From: Sphingomonas sp. JC676
GTDB lineage: Bacteria > Pseudomonadota > Alphaproteobacteria > Sphingomonadales > Sphingomonadaceae
Direction of reading: 5' to 3'
NCBI RefSeq assembly: GCF_014489075.1
Contig: NZ_JACTGR010000003.1
Coordinates: 186,001-250,000 of the forward strand
Length of the DNA stretch: 64,000 bases
The position numbers and the translations under genes were made by a program. Below are positions 52,084 to 62,688 of the stretch, piece after piece. The notes under the pieces are model-generated. The model ran no database searches, had not been told where the DNA came from, and saw only the letters and a list, made by a program, of their open reading frames with translations. The stretch's first letter is position 1, and each line of letters begins with the position of its first letter.

Positions 52084-55074
52084 ATGCCCTTACCAGGTAG
52101 CGAGATCGTCACGGGGTTGCTGTCTTCGGCTATATACGAGGGAATTCGAGCTCCCGCGCATGCGCTAAAGGCCTTTAATCAGCGAAGAAGCGCTATCATA
52201 CAAGCTTTGGAACAAGGTGAAAAAAACAACTCCACTGAGAGCGAATCCAAAATCGATAGAGCTGTCGATGATGTTGTTCGGGTTTTGGGAGGTGTAAAGG
52301 GTGTATTTACAACAACGGTGGATGATTTCCTGAAAGAGTTACGCCGCACATCCGTGCTACAGGAACTGTATAGATCCCTCGTTGCGGCGAGGGCTACAGA
52401 CGCGGCTTTCGCGCAATTTCTTGTAGTTTACTCCACTTTCGACGGCCTTCCCTTCGAAGCAGAAGCGTGCTTCAAAGCGCTAAAAACGGCTATAGACTAT
52501 AGAATACAGCAATCGACAAAAGATCCCGCGTTAGCCGAGTTGTTAACTGGTCAGAATGCGCAAACTACCGCCACGCTCGAGCGATTAGAGCTCGTTGTTC
52601 ATGACCTCAAGCTCGGAGTTCAGAAGTATTCCCACGATGAGATTCATGTCGCTCGTTTGAAGTTAGCGAGATCGATTGAGCAAATGCACAAAGAGATTTC
52701 TATAGAAACCCAGCGTGGCTTGCGGCGAGTCAACATCAAAACAGTTATAATATCACCCAGACTTATTGACGAGCAACCGGCGCCTGCGCCCGTCGAGTTA
52801 GAGGAGCGGGGACGTGGAGATGCCCTGGTAGATGTTATCCGTATCTCATCGACCACTGTCGTACTCGGAGATCCCGGAGGGGGTAAATCAACATTGGTTC
52901 AAAGCCTTTGCTTTGACATGGCTCGCGCAATCACTCTCGCGGCGTCATATGACGCCTCTAAATTATTTGACAAGTCTCAATTAAGAATGCCGTTGAAAAT
53001 AGCCGTACGAACCTTTGAAAAGCGGTGGTCACAAGATTGCTCATACTCTTTGATAGATTATTTAGTCGACGAACTTAAATCATCATTAGATGATGATGAT
53101 CACCTGACAAGTTTCCTTGTAAAATATTTGCTAGCCACTGGTTCATGCTTCGTGCTTTTCGATGGCCTCGACGAAATACTGAATGTATCGAAACGCCGTG
53201 AAATAGTCTCCATAATAGAAAGATTCTCTTCTCACTACCCTTCTTGCGCATCTCTCGTCACATCAAGAATCGTTGGCTATAGAGATGCCCCGCTCAACGA
53301 AGAGTATAATCACTATTATTTGTCTAGATTTAATAGATCTGAGGTAAACTCATTTGCCGAAAAGTTGATTAAAGTGGTAGCTTCGATACCACGCGATGAA
53401 GCAAAGATGTCTGCCGCTAATTTTATGAAGCAAACCGTTTCTAGTGCTGCAGATCTACGGGTTAACCCACTTCTACTTGGCCTTATGGTTCATATTTTCC
53501 TAGAACGTGGGGATGTGCCCGATAGCAGGCCAGAGATATATAAAGCGTGCGCCAATCTATTGTTTACTCGTTGGGATCAGAGGCGAGATATTATCTTTGA
53601 GCATCCCGACGATTTCGAGCTTATGGATCTTTTCGGATATCTGGCTCTGAGTATCTTCGGCGATAGTGACGCCGAAGACGGTGTATCTCAAGAATGGCTT
53701 ACAAAAAATATGCAGGACTTTTTCTTCGCTTGGTATTCAGATAAGCCAAGGGCTGTAGCTGCCGCCCGCTCGCTGGTTGAGTTCATAACAGGTCGCGCCT
53801 GGGTGATGTGCGATATTGGTCCAGCAATATATAAATTTACCCACAGAACATTTCTGGAGTATTTTGTAGCACTTAGAATATGGACCGAAAGCGACGGCAT
53901 ATCCGGCCTTATCGATAGGCTATACTCGAAAATTATCGCTGCAGAATGGGATGTTGTGTCACACTTGTCTCTTCAGATTGGGACGACCAGCGGCCCCCAA
54001 TCTCTTAAAGCGTCACATGACCTATTGGAGCGGCTTCGGTCACACCCCAGATCGGATGAGGAGCAGATTAATTTTCTTACCTTTATCGCGCGATCGACAG
54101 AGTATCTATCCTTGCCCGAGCAGGTTTATCGAACGTTTATTCGCGAAATCGTACAAAAACTCGGCAGCTCTCCGAGCAGGGCTAGGAGAAGCTCCTTAAA
54201 TGTCATCGAGATACTTTTGACGTACGCGCGAAGGAAGCGCGAAATATGCATTTCGGTCATTGAGGAATTCGCTACCAATAACCTACTATCTCGCGACGCC
54301 TCAGATCGCTCTTTCGGTGTGCTCTTACTTGGATACGGCGTTAACCCGACGGCGAATGTATTTTTAAGTAGGGTCGGCTTTCGCGCGGGTAGTATTACAC
54401 CTAGCTACGAAGCCCTAACGGGCTTACGCGCTCGCGAAGAGCGTGCAGCGCTGGCCCGAGCTGTCGCGTCTCGGGAAGAGGCGGCGCGATATTTTTACAC
54501 CTACGGAGAGCACGCTGTTGATTTGCTCCGAGCCCACGGGCCGAATTTCCTAATCACAGACGTACCTGAATGGCGCTATGCCGGCTCTTCCCCAATTCTT
54601 ATCAATATTTTCGTGGCACTCGGAGAAGAAATATTAGGAAAAATATACGGCGATCGCGAACCATATCAGATTATTGGTATTATTGATGAATTAATAGCGC
54701 CTATTGCGAACGGCGATAAGATAGAAATTAGTGTTGCACCGGCGCGACTCAACCGTAGTCATATGGATCATGACATTTTTAGATCGCTTGATATGTTGCA
54801 ATATTATTTCGACAGGGAGGTTAAAGGAAAAGCAAGAAGAAATAGCGTTGTTAAAATCATGCTTAGTGCCGGCGTGTTCTCATGTGTTCTGAGCGAATTA
54901 TACGATCTGAAACTTTTGAGAAGAGATCAAAAATCTAGACAATCTCGTTTTCTTGACGGCTTTATCGGTACCCTGAAGGTTGACGGGACATCTAATGCCG
55001 AAAGAGAATTGGCCCAAGCGATGCTGCAATGGAGAGATGGAGGTCGCTCGCTCGTACGGTTAGTCGCCAGCTAG
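52084..55074 (+). CDS. NACHT-domain NTPase, probable NLR-like anti-phage defence protein
   Basis: 996 residues. N-terminal helical region (~1-240) with no nuclease motif I can recognise, then a STAND/NACHT NTPase: Walker A GDPGGGKST (262-270), Walker B CFVLFDGLDEI (355-365), sensor TSRIVGYRD (393-401), the NPLLLGLM helix (461-468) and, near 610, FTHRTFLEYFVALRI, typical of NACHT winged-helix regions. A helical C-terminus of ~370 residues probably senses the trigger. The gene is strikingly AT-rich with A/T-ending codons against GC-rich flanks, so it was acquired. The SD GGAGGT is 3 nt from the ATG. Bacterial NACHT proteins of this size act alone in phage defence; that role is inferred. Confidence 0.85.
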   Translation: MPLPGSEIVTGLLSSAIYEGIRAPAHALKAFNQRRSAIIQALEQGEKNNSTESESKIDRAVDDVVRVLGGVKGVFTTTVDDFLKELRRTSVLQELYRSLVAARATDAAFAQFLVVYSTFDGLPFEAEACFKALKTAIDYRIQQSTKDPALAELLTGQNAQTTATLERLELVVHDLKLGVQKYSHDEIHVARLKLARSIEQMHKEISIETQRGLRRVNIKTVIISPRLIDEQPAPAPVELEERGRGDALVDVIRISSTTVVLGDPGGGKSTLVQSLCFDMARAITLAASYDASKLFDKSQLRMPLKIAVRTFEKRWSQDCSYSLIDYLVDELKSSLDDDDHLTSFLVKYLLATGSCFVLFDGLDEILNVSKRREIVSIIERFSSHYPSCASLVTSRIVGYRDAPLNEEYNHYYLSRFNRSEVNSFAEKLIKVVASIPRDEAKMSAANFMKQTVSSAADLRVNPLLLGLMVHIFLERGDVPDSRPEIYKACANLLFTRWDQRRDIIFEHPDDFELMDLFGYLALSIFGDSDAEDGVSQEWLTKNMQDFFFAWYSDKPRAVAAARSLVEFITGRAWVMCDIGPAIYKFTHRTFLEYFVALRIWTESDGISGLIDRLYSKIIAAEWDVVSHLSLQIGTTSGPQSLKASHDLLERLRSHPRSDEEQINFLTFIARSTEYLSLPEQVYRTFIREIVQKLGSSPSRARRSSLNVIEILLTYARRKREICISVIEEFATNNLLSRDASDRSFGVLLLGYGVNPTANVFLSRVGFRAGSITPSYEALTGLRAREERAALARAVASREEAARYFYTYGEHAVDLLRAHGPNFLITDVPEWRYAGSSPILINIFVALGEEILGKIYGDREPYQIIGIIDELIAPIANGDKIEISVAPARLNRSHMDHDIFRSLDMLQYYFDREVKGKARRNSVVKIMLSAGVFSCVLSELYDLKLLRRDQKSRQSRFLDGFIGTLKVDGTSNAERELAQAMLQWRDGGRSLVRLVAS

Positions 55075-55092
55075 TTGTATCCGACGTGAGCC

Positions 55093-55177
55093 TCACTCCA
55101 CCGGACCCCGCTGCGTATACGTGATCCGTATCCGCACCACGCCCCCACCAGCAGCTTGCCGTTCACCCGCGGCGGCT
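55093..55177 (-). pseudogene. Decayed copy of the 3' end of the TonB-like gene
   Basis: On the minus strand it reads PRVNGKLLVGAW, loses one base, then continues VRIRITYTQRGPVE and a TGA. This is nearly identical to the last ~27 codons of the intact gene at 55841-56626. The similarity stops at 55177. It is a duplicated fragment between the NACHT gene and a PEP-CTERM gene. Confidence 0.75.
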
Positions 55178-55185
55178 AGCCTAGC

Positions 55186-55731
55186 TCACCCAAAAGCGAC
55201 CGCCATCCGCCTCCGCCGATACCGCATCGCCCCGCCGATCGCGCCAAACCCGACCACCAGCATTCCCCAGCTCGCCGGCTCGGGCACGGCGGCATCGCTG
55301 ACGCCGACGCTTCGCGTCTGCGCGAACCAGCCTCCGTTGGCGTCGGACAGTTCGAGGAAAAACAACGCGGGTTCGTCGGTGAAGGCGTCGCGAATGATGG
55401 CGCAGAAGCTGTTCGGGTCGGCTGCGCAGGAACCGGGCGTTCCATTGGTCGCGATGATCAGCGTGCCGTTACTGCTGAGCGACCAGGCCAGCGCATAGGG
55501 CAGGTTGAAGCTGTTGATCACCAGCCCTGCGGTCGACGGCCCGGCCGGCGCGATGCCCGGGTCCAGCGCAAGCGTGAAGTTCAGGAGCACCGGATCGGCG
55601 ACGAGCGGCGACGGCGCTCCGGAATAGACCTGGAAGTCGGTGCCGAGCAGGTCGAATGTCCGCGTCACCACCTGCGCCTGTGCGGAAAGGGGCACGAGGC
55701 AGGCGGCGAGAAGCAGGGATTTCCTGAGCAT
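55186..55731 (-). CDS. PEP-CTERM sorting-domain protein
   Basis: 181 residues from ATG at 55731 (GAGGGG upstream). Signal peptide (MLRKSLLLAACLVPLSAQAQ), a beta-rich body (TFDLLGTDFQVYSG) with two possible disulfide Cys (GSCAADPNSFC), and the C-terminal signal VPEPASWGMLVVGFGAIGGA plus RYRRRR. Exported by an exosortase system elsewhere. It lies between the decayed gene fragment and the intact TonB-like gene. Confidence 0.85.
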   Translation of the reverse strand: MLRKSLLLAACLVPLSAQAQVVTRTFDLLGTDFQVYSGAPSPLVADPVLLNFTLALDPGIAPAGPSTAGLVINSFNLPYALAWSLSSNGTLIIATNGTPGSCAADPNSFCAIIRDAFTDEPALFFLELSDANGGWFAQTRSVGVSDAAVPEPASWGMLVVGFGAIGGAMRYRRRRMAVAFG

Positions 55732-55840
55732 TGTCGGTCCCCTCAATCAATGGATGATTATTGGTCGCGCCCGATTAATGCTGAAGTTACCATGTCTTAC
55801 GCACGGCGCAAAGCGTCGGGGCCGGTGCCCGGCCACCGCC

Positions 55841-56626
55841 TCACTCCACCCGGCCGCGCTCGGTATAGGTGATCCGTATCCGCACCCAGGTCCCGACCAG
55901 CAGCTTGCCGTTCACCCGCGGCGGCTTGACCAGGAACTGGAACGCCGCCTGGCGCACCGATCCGGCATAGCCCGATCCGCGCGGATAATCGCCGAGCTCC
56001 TGGCAATCCTCCACCCGGTAGCGCGCTACCGTGCGGCACGCGATCTCGCCCCAGCCTTCCACGCCGCGCGCGCGTTCGGAGATATAGGGGGAGATCTCTG
56101 CATCGGTCGGCCGGCGATACCATTCCGCCGCGTACAGCTGCTCGCCATGCGGCCCCTTGCCTGCTTTCTCGCTATCGCCCAGGCCTTCCGATCCGCCAGC
56201 CGCCGCATCGCCCGCGTCCGCCGTCGCTGTCGAGGGCGCGCTCGATCGCACCTTGGCGATGTCGCCCGTGGCATAATCCTCGCGGGTCAGCACCAGGAAG
56301 CTCGGCGGCTGCTTGGCCTGGGGCACCGGCGGCGGGGGGACGATCTCGGGCTTGGGCGGCTGGGGCTGCGGCTCGGGCTTGTCGGCCTTGGCCGCCTTGG
56401 CTTTCGCCTTGGCCTGCTGCTTCGCCGCGGGCTCGTTGCCTTCATTGGTGCTGATCCCGAACACCACCGGCTTGGACTTTTCCTTGGGGCTAATCGTCGG
56501 GATCAGCCCGAGCAGCAGCAATGCGATCAGCAGCTCGACGATCAGCGCGAGGACGAACGCTGCGCCCCGCCGCCGGAAGGTCGAGCGAAATCGGTCCGGC
56601 AAAGAAAGGGACGTCGTGGACTGCAT
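55841..56626 (-). CDS. TonB-like energy-transducer protein
   Basis: 261 residues. Cytoplasmic N-terminus, one membrane helix (~22-44, AAFVLALIVELLIALLLLGL), a Pro/Lys/Ala-rich spacer (AKAKAKAAKADKPEPQPQPP), then a periplasmic C-terminal domain (~190-261) ending GTWVRIRITYTERGRVE. The anchor-spacer-beta-domain layout is TonB-like, though the CTD is divergent and the usual ExbB/ExbD partners are not nearby. A decayed copy of its 3' end lies at 55093-55177. Divergent from acnA. Confidence 0.7.
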   Translation of the reverse strand: MQSTTSLSLPDRFRSTFRRRGAAFVLALIVELLIALLLLGLIPTISPKEKSKPVVFGISTNEGNEPAAKQQAKAKAKAAKADKPEPQPQPPKPEIVPPPPVPQAKQPPSFLVLTREDYATGDIAKVRSSAPSTATADAGDAAAGGSEGLGDSEKAGKGPHGEQLYAAEWYRRPTDAEISPYISERARGVEGWGEIACRTVARYRVEDCQELGDYPRGSGYAGSVRQAAFQFLVKPPRVNGKLLVGTWVRIRITYTERGRVE

Positions 56627-56949
56627 CGGGAAAGGTCTGAAAACCCCGGAACTGGCGCCGCGCGGAATCGCGGGGCGCGCGGGCTTCTATAAACCTCGCC
56701 GGATCGGGCGATAGTGGGGCAAAACCATGTCGCGCGCGAACCGGTGATTTCGCCTCTCTTCCGTCACCCCGGCGAACGCCGGGACCCGGAGCCACAATAG
56801 CTTCGCTCACTCCCCTTCCCCTCCCCCCCACACCGCGCTAAGGCCACCACGAATCTCGCATTCGCAGCACCCCGGTGCGCCCGCGCGGCCCTTCACGAGC
56901 CGCGTCCCCCGCGCGCCCCGGGACGGACAGACAGAAGGACCCGCGCCCC
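56627..56949. other. Divergent intergenic region with one REP element
   Basis: 323 bp between the TonB-like gene and acnA. It contains a REP-like element (56762-56790) and otherwise no gene or clear motif; AAGGA lies just upstream of the acnA ATG. Confidence 0.5.
56762..56790. repeat. Single REP-like element
   Basis: It begins CGTCACCCCGGCGAACGCCG and contains the palindrome CCCGGCG-AA-CGCCGGG (56768-56783). Same family style as the arms at 23089-23171. Confidence 0.65.
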
Positions 56950-59619
<2,670 letters not shown>

Positions 59620-59627
59620 CACGTTGC

Positions 59628-59654
59628 GCCGGGGCGCCATGGCGGCGCCCCGGC
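59628..59654 (+). terminator. Hairpin after acnA
   Basis: A perfect 11-bp stem GCCGGGGCGCC/GGCGCCCCGGC with a 5-nt loop, 8 bp after the stop. No U-tract, so it may be a stability hairpin instead of a terminator. Confidence 0.45.
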
Positions 59655-59922
59655 AGCGACTCGAAGCAATAATCCTTCGATGGAAGCCGTTCTGCGGCTG
59701 CTCTGAAATCTTTCGCAGCGCAGCGGAAATCACCCAGACACGTACCGACGGTGACCGAGTCCCGCTACGATACAAATCCCCTGAGAAGCCCCACCAAAGC
59801 TTTGGTGCGGTGCCGAAATGTCCTTGACGACAATAAGCCCCGTCAAGCACTCTGGTTAACACACCGTAAATCTTACTGGTGAGTCTCGACGTTCCATCGT
59901 CAAACCAAAGAGGGGGTTTAAG
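59655..59922. other. Intergenic region before the metalloprotease
   Basis: No gene seen. It should hold the metalloprotease promoter; a GAGGGGG SD lies just before the 59923 ATG. The stretch around 59850-59890 is relatively AT-rich. Confidence 0.4.
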
Positions 59923-61089
59923 ATGAACAATCGAATGAAGGCACTGCTATGCAGTGCTGCTGCGGCCGGAACTATGGCATTTGCTGCGGCTCCTGCATCG
60001 GCGCAGACCCATATCGTGCTGCACGATATTGGTGGTGTGGCCGGTTCGCCCGCAGAAGCGGGTTTCCGTATTGCTGCCAGCTATTGGGAAAGCGTTCTCA
60101 CCAACAACGTGACGATCGATTTCGACGTCGGCTTCTCGGCTCTCGGACCGGGCATTCTCGGCGGCACCAGCACCAGCCTGTATACCTATGTTCCGGTCCA
60201 GGACTATTATGACGCTCTGGTCGCGAACGGCGTCAGCGCGCTGGATGCACAGGCAATCGCCCATCTCGAGCCGCTCAGCGCTACCGGCAGCCTGGCGCCG
60301 ATCGTTCCCGCCTATAAGAATCCCGCCGCCCACACCGGTGTCGCCACCACCGGAACGCGCGTCGCTCCGGACGGCCAGCCGATCAGCAACACGATCGCGG
60401 TCGCCAGCTCGGTCTGGCAGGCGCTGACGGGCGATGTCGCCGGCACCGATGCGAACATCCAGTTCTCGAACACCTTCGCATTCGATTTCGATCCGAGCGA
60501 CGGCATCAGTGCCGGTCAGTATGACTTCATCGGCGTGGCGATCCACGAGATGGGCCATGCACTCGGCTTCCTGAGCGGCGTCGAGGATTTCGACTATGTC
60601 TCCGGTCAGGGCGGTTTCCCGGTCGACAGCTATTGGTGGGGCTATTCGGCGGACCTGTTCCGCTACAGCGCGGCCGGCCAGCTGAACTGGAACTTCAACA
60701 CTCCGTCCTATTTCTCGATCGACGGCGGCGCGTCGGCGTTCCTCGGCGACTCCTACTGGTCGACCGGTTCCAACCAGGGGGACGGCTGGCAGGCTTCCCA
60801 CTGGAAGGCTCCGGGCGGCTGCGCGAACTTCGTCGGCATCATGAACCCGTACATCTGCAGCGGCCTGGTCGACAGCATCACGGCGAACGACCTCGGTCTG
60901 CTCGACGCGATCGGCTGGAACGTCAACGTCGATGTGCTCGCCAATCCGAACTACAACTTCACCACCGCGCAGGTTTATGCGGCCGCGGTTCCGGAAGCAT
61001 CGAGTTGGATGATGATGATCCTCGGCTTCGGCGCGCTCGGCGGCGCGATGCGCTACCGCACCCGCCGTTCGACGGTCAGCTACGCCTGA
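59923..61089 (+). CDS. PEP-CTERM-type metalloprotease (NF038122-like)
   Basis: 388 residues. Signal peptide (MKALLCSAAAAGTMAFAAAPASA). Catalytic zinc motif AIHEMGHALGFLSG (HExxHxxG, ~206-219) with a downstream Met/Cys-containing loop (FVGIMNPYICSG). The C-terminal anchor VPEASSWMMMILGFGALGGA plus MRYRTRR carries PEA in place of PEP. A surface or secreted zinc protease of the NF038122-type family. A strong terminator follows. Confidence 0.88.
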   Translation: MNNRMKALLCSAAAAGTMAFAAAPASAQTHIVLHDIGGVAGSPAEAGFRIAASYWESVLTNNVTIDFDVGFSALGPGILGGTSTSLYTYVPVQDYYDALVANGVSALDAQAIAHLEPLSATGSLAPIVPAYKNPAAHTGVATTGTRVAPDGQPISNTIAVASSVWQALTGDVAGTDANIQFSNTFAFDFDPSDGISAGQYDFIGVAIHEMGHALGFLSGVEDFDYVSGQGGFPVDSYWWGYSADLFRYSAAGQLNWNFNTPSYFSIDGGASAFLGDSYWSTGSNQGDGWQASHWKAPGGCANFVGIMNPYICSGLVDSITANDLGLLDAIGWNVNVDVLANPNYNFTTAQVYAAAVPEASSWMMMILGFGALGGAMRYRTRRSTVSYA

Positions 61090-61112
61090 TCGCTTCGACA
61101 AGAGCCTGAAGG

Positions 61113-61150
61113 ACGGCCCCGCTCCCCAGGGAGCGGGGCCGTTCTCGTTT
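61113..61150 (+). terminator. Intrinsic terminator
   Basis: ACGGCCCCGCTCCC (61113-61126) pairs exactly with GGGAGCGGGGCCGT (61129-61142), followed by TCTCGTTT. Confidence 0.8.
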
Positions 61151-61173
61151 CAGGCGTACCGGAAGCGGCCCGT

Positions 61174-61246
61174 GCTCCTGCGAAGGCAGGAGCCCAGGAT
61201 CACAAGTGATTCCGCTGGCAACTATGGACTCTGCTTTCGCAGGAGC
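61174..61246. repeat. REPIN-like inverted pair
   Basis: The left element GCTCCTGCGAAGGCAGGAGC and the right element, read in reverse, GCTCCTGCGAAAGCAGAGTC form an inverted pair. It is a variant of the REP style seen at 23089 with CTCCTGC in place of CCCCGC. Confidence 0.65.
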
Positions 61247-61312
61247 GCGATTCAAGCTCGGCAGGACACGGTCTAGGAACCGGCTACCATCCCGAGCCAG
61301 GGAGCCCACGCG

Positions 61313-61810
61313 CTATTTGGCGTCGACGATCCCCAGCAGCTCGATCTTGAACAGCAAGGTGGCATCGCCCGGAATCGGCCCCTTGCCGCGCGGGCCGTAG
61401 CCGAGATCGGCCGGGACCGCGATCTCCACCGTATCGCCCACGCCCATCAGCGGCACGGCGATCTGCCAGGCCTCGATCAACCGGCCCAGAGGAAAGGTCA
61501 CCGGATCGCCGCCATAGGAGCTGTCGAACTCGGTGCCGTCGACCAGGCGCCCGGCATAATGCAGCGTCACCTCGTCGGCGAGTGTCGGGTGCTTGCCCGA
61601 TCCGGTGCCCTTGACACGGCGCCAGCGTAGCCCGCCTTGCAGCGAGCGCCAGCCGTCGCTCGGTTTCAGGCTCGCCAGCGCCAGCATCTGGCGGTTGTGC
61701 CAGGCGGTATCCTGCGAATAGTCTCCGCCCGGCACCGTCTGCGCAGCGACCGCGACGGCAACGGCGGTGCAGGCGAACGCAATCGCGGTCAGCGGCATCC
61801 ACTTAGACAT
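61313..61810 (-). CDS. FKBP-type peptidyl-prolyl isomerase
   Basis: 165 residues. A signal peptide or N-terminal anchor (MPLTAIAFACTAVAVAVAAQ) and one FKBP domain (~75-165): VTLHYAGRLVDGTEFDSSYG, PVTFPLGRLIEAWQIAVPLM, GYGPRGKGPIPGDATLLFKI. Predicted periplasmic foldase. The start at 61810 has AAGGAAG upstream. It begins 9 bp after the mtnP stop, last gene of a permease-mtnP-FKBP operon. Confidence 0.92.
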   Translation of the reverse strand: MSKWMPLTAIAFACTAVAVAVAAQTVPGGDYSQDTAWHNRQMLALASLKPSDGWRSLQGGLRWRRVKGTGSGKHPTLADEVTLHYAGRLVDGTEFDSSYGGDPVTFPLGRLIEAWQIAVPLMGVGDTVEIAVPADLGYGPRGKGPIPGDATLLFKIELLGIVDAK

Positions 61811-61818
61811 GGTCTTCC

Positions 61819-62688
61819 TTACTTGTTGAGGGCGCGGCCGGCGACGGCGTCGAGCTTGGCCAGCAATTGGGGATCGCGGACGTGCGGGGCGGTGATCAGC
61901 GCATAGTCCAGGCAAGTGTCGATCGGCGTCGCCGGCCGCTCTTCGGGCAAGGCGCGCAGTAGGTGCATCACCATCGCCCGCGCCTTCTCGGCATTGGCGG
62001 AAAGCTGCGCGATCACTTGTGCTACATCGACCGCCTCCTCGCCTTCGCGCCAGCAGTCATAATCGGTGACCATGCCGACCAGCGCATAGGGAAGCTCGGC
62101 CTCGCGGGCGAGCTTGGCCTCGGGCATGCCGGTCATACCGATGATGTGGCAGCCCCAGCTGCGATAGAGGTAGCTTTCCGCGCGGGTCGAGAATTGCGGC
62201 CCCTCCATCGCCAGATAAGTGCCGCCGACATCGGTCTGCGCGCCCGCCGCCTTCGCAGCGTCCGCCGCCAATGCGGAAAGCCGGGGGCAGACCGGGTCAG
62301 CCATCGAGACGTGCGCGACCATGCCTTCGCCGAAGAAGCTCGACGGGCGTCCCTTGGTGCGGTCGATGAACTGGTCGGCGATGGTGAAGCTGCCGGGCGG
62401 CCGATCCTCGACCAGACTGCCGACCGAGGACACCGCGAGCAGGTCGGTCACGCCCAGCCGCTTGAGCACATCGATATTGGCGCGAACGTTGAGATCCGAC
62501 GGGCTGATCCGGTGCCCACGCCCGTGGCGCGGCAGGAACACGACCTTCACATGACCGACCCGGCCTACAAAGCACTGGTCCGATGGCGCACCCCAGGGGC
62601 TCGACACGTCCACCCAGTCGCCATCCTCGATACCCTCGACATCATACAGTCCGGACCCGCCGATGATCCCGATCGTCCAACCACTCAT
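61819..62688 (-). CDS. mtnP: S-methyl-5'-thioadenosine phosphorylase (MtnP-type)
   Basis: 289 residues, purine/MTA phosphorylase fold. Landmarks: IGIIGGSGLYDVEGIEDGDW, LPRHGRGHRISPSDLNVRAN, AVSSVGSLVEDRPPGSFTIA, FIDRTKGRPSSFFGEG and GGTYLAMEGPQFSTRAES. It splits MTA to adenine and methylthioribose-1-phosphate in methionine salvage; related purine nucleoside phosphorylases cannot be fully excluded. The start at 62688 (MSGWTIGIIGG) overlaps the permease stop by 4 bp. Confidence 0.92.
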   Translation of the reverse strand: MSGWTIGIIGGSGLYDVEGIEDGDWVDVSSPWGAPSDQCFVGRVGHVKVVFLPRHGRGHRISPSDLNVRANIDVLKRLGVTDLLAVSSVGSLVEDRPPGSFTIADQFIDRTKGRPSSFFGEGMVAHVSMADPVCPRLSALAADAAKAAGAQTDVGGTYLAMEGPQFSTRAESYLYRSWGCHIIGMTGMPEAKLAREAELPYALVGMVTDYDCWREGEEAVDVAQVIAQLSANAEKARAMVMHLLRALPEERPATPIDTCLDYALITAPHVRDPQLLAKLDAVAGRALNK

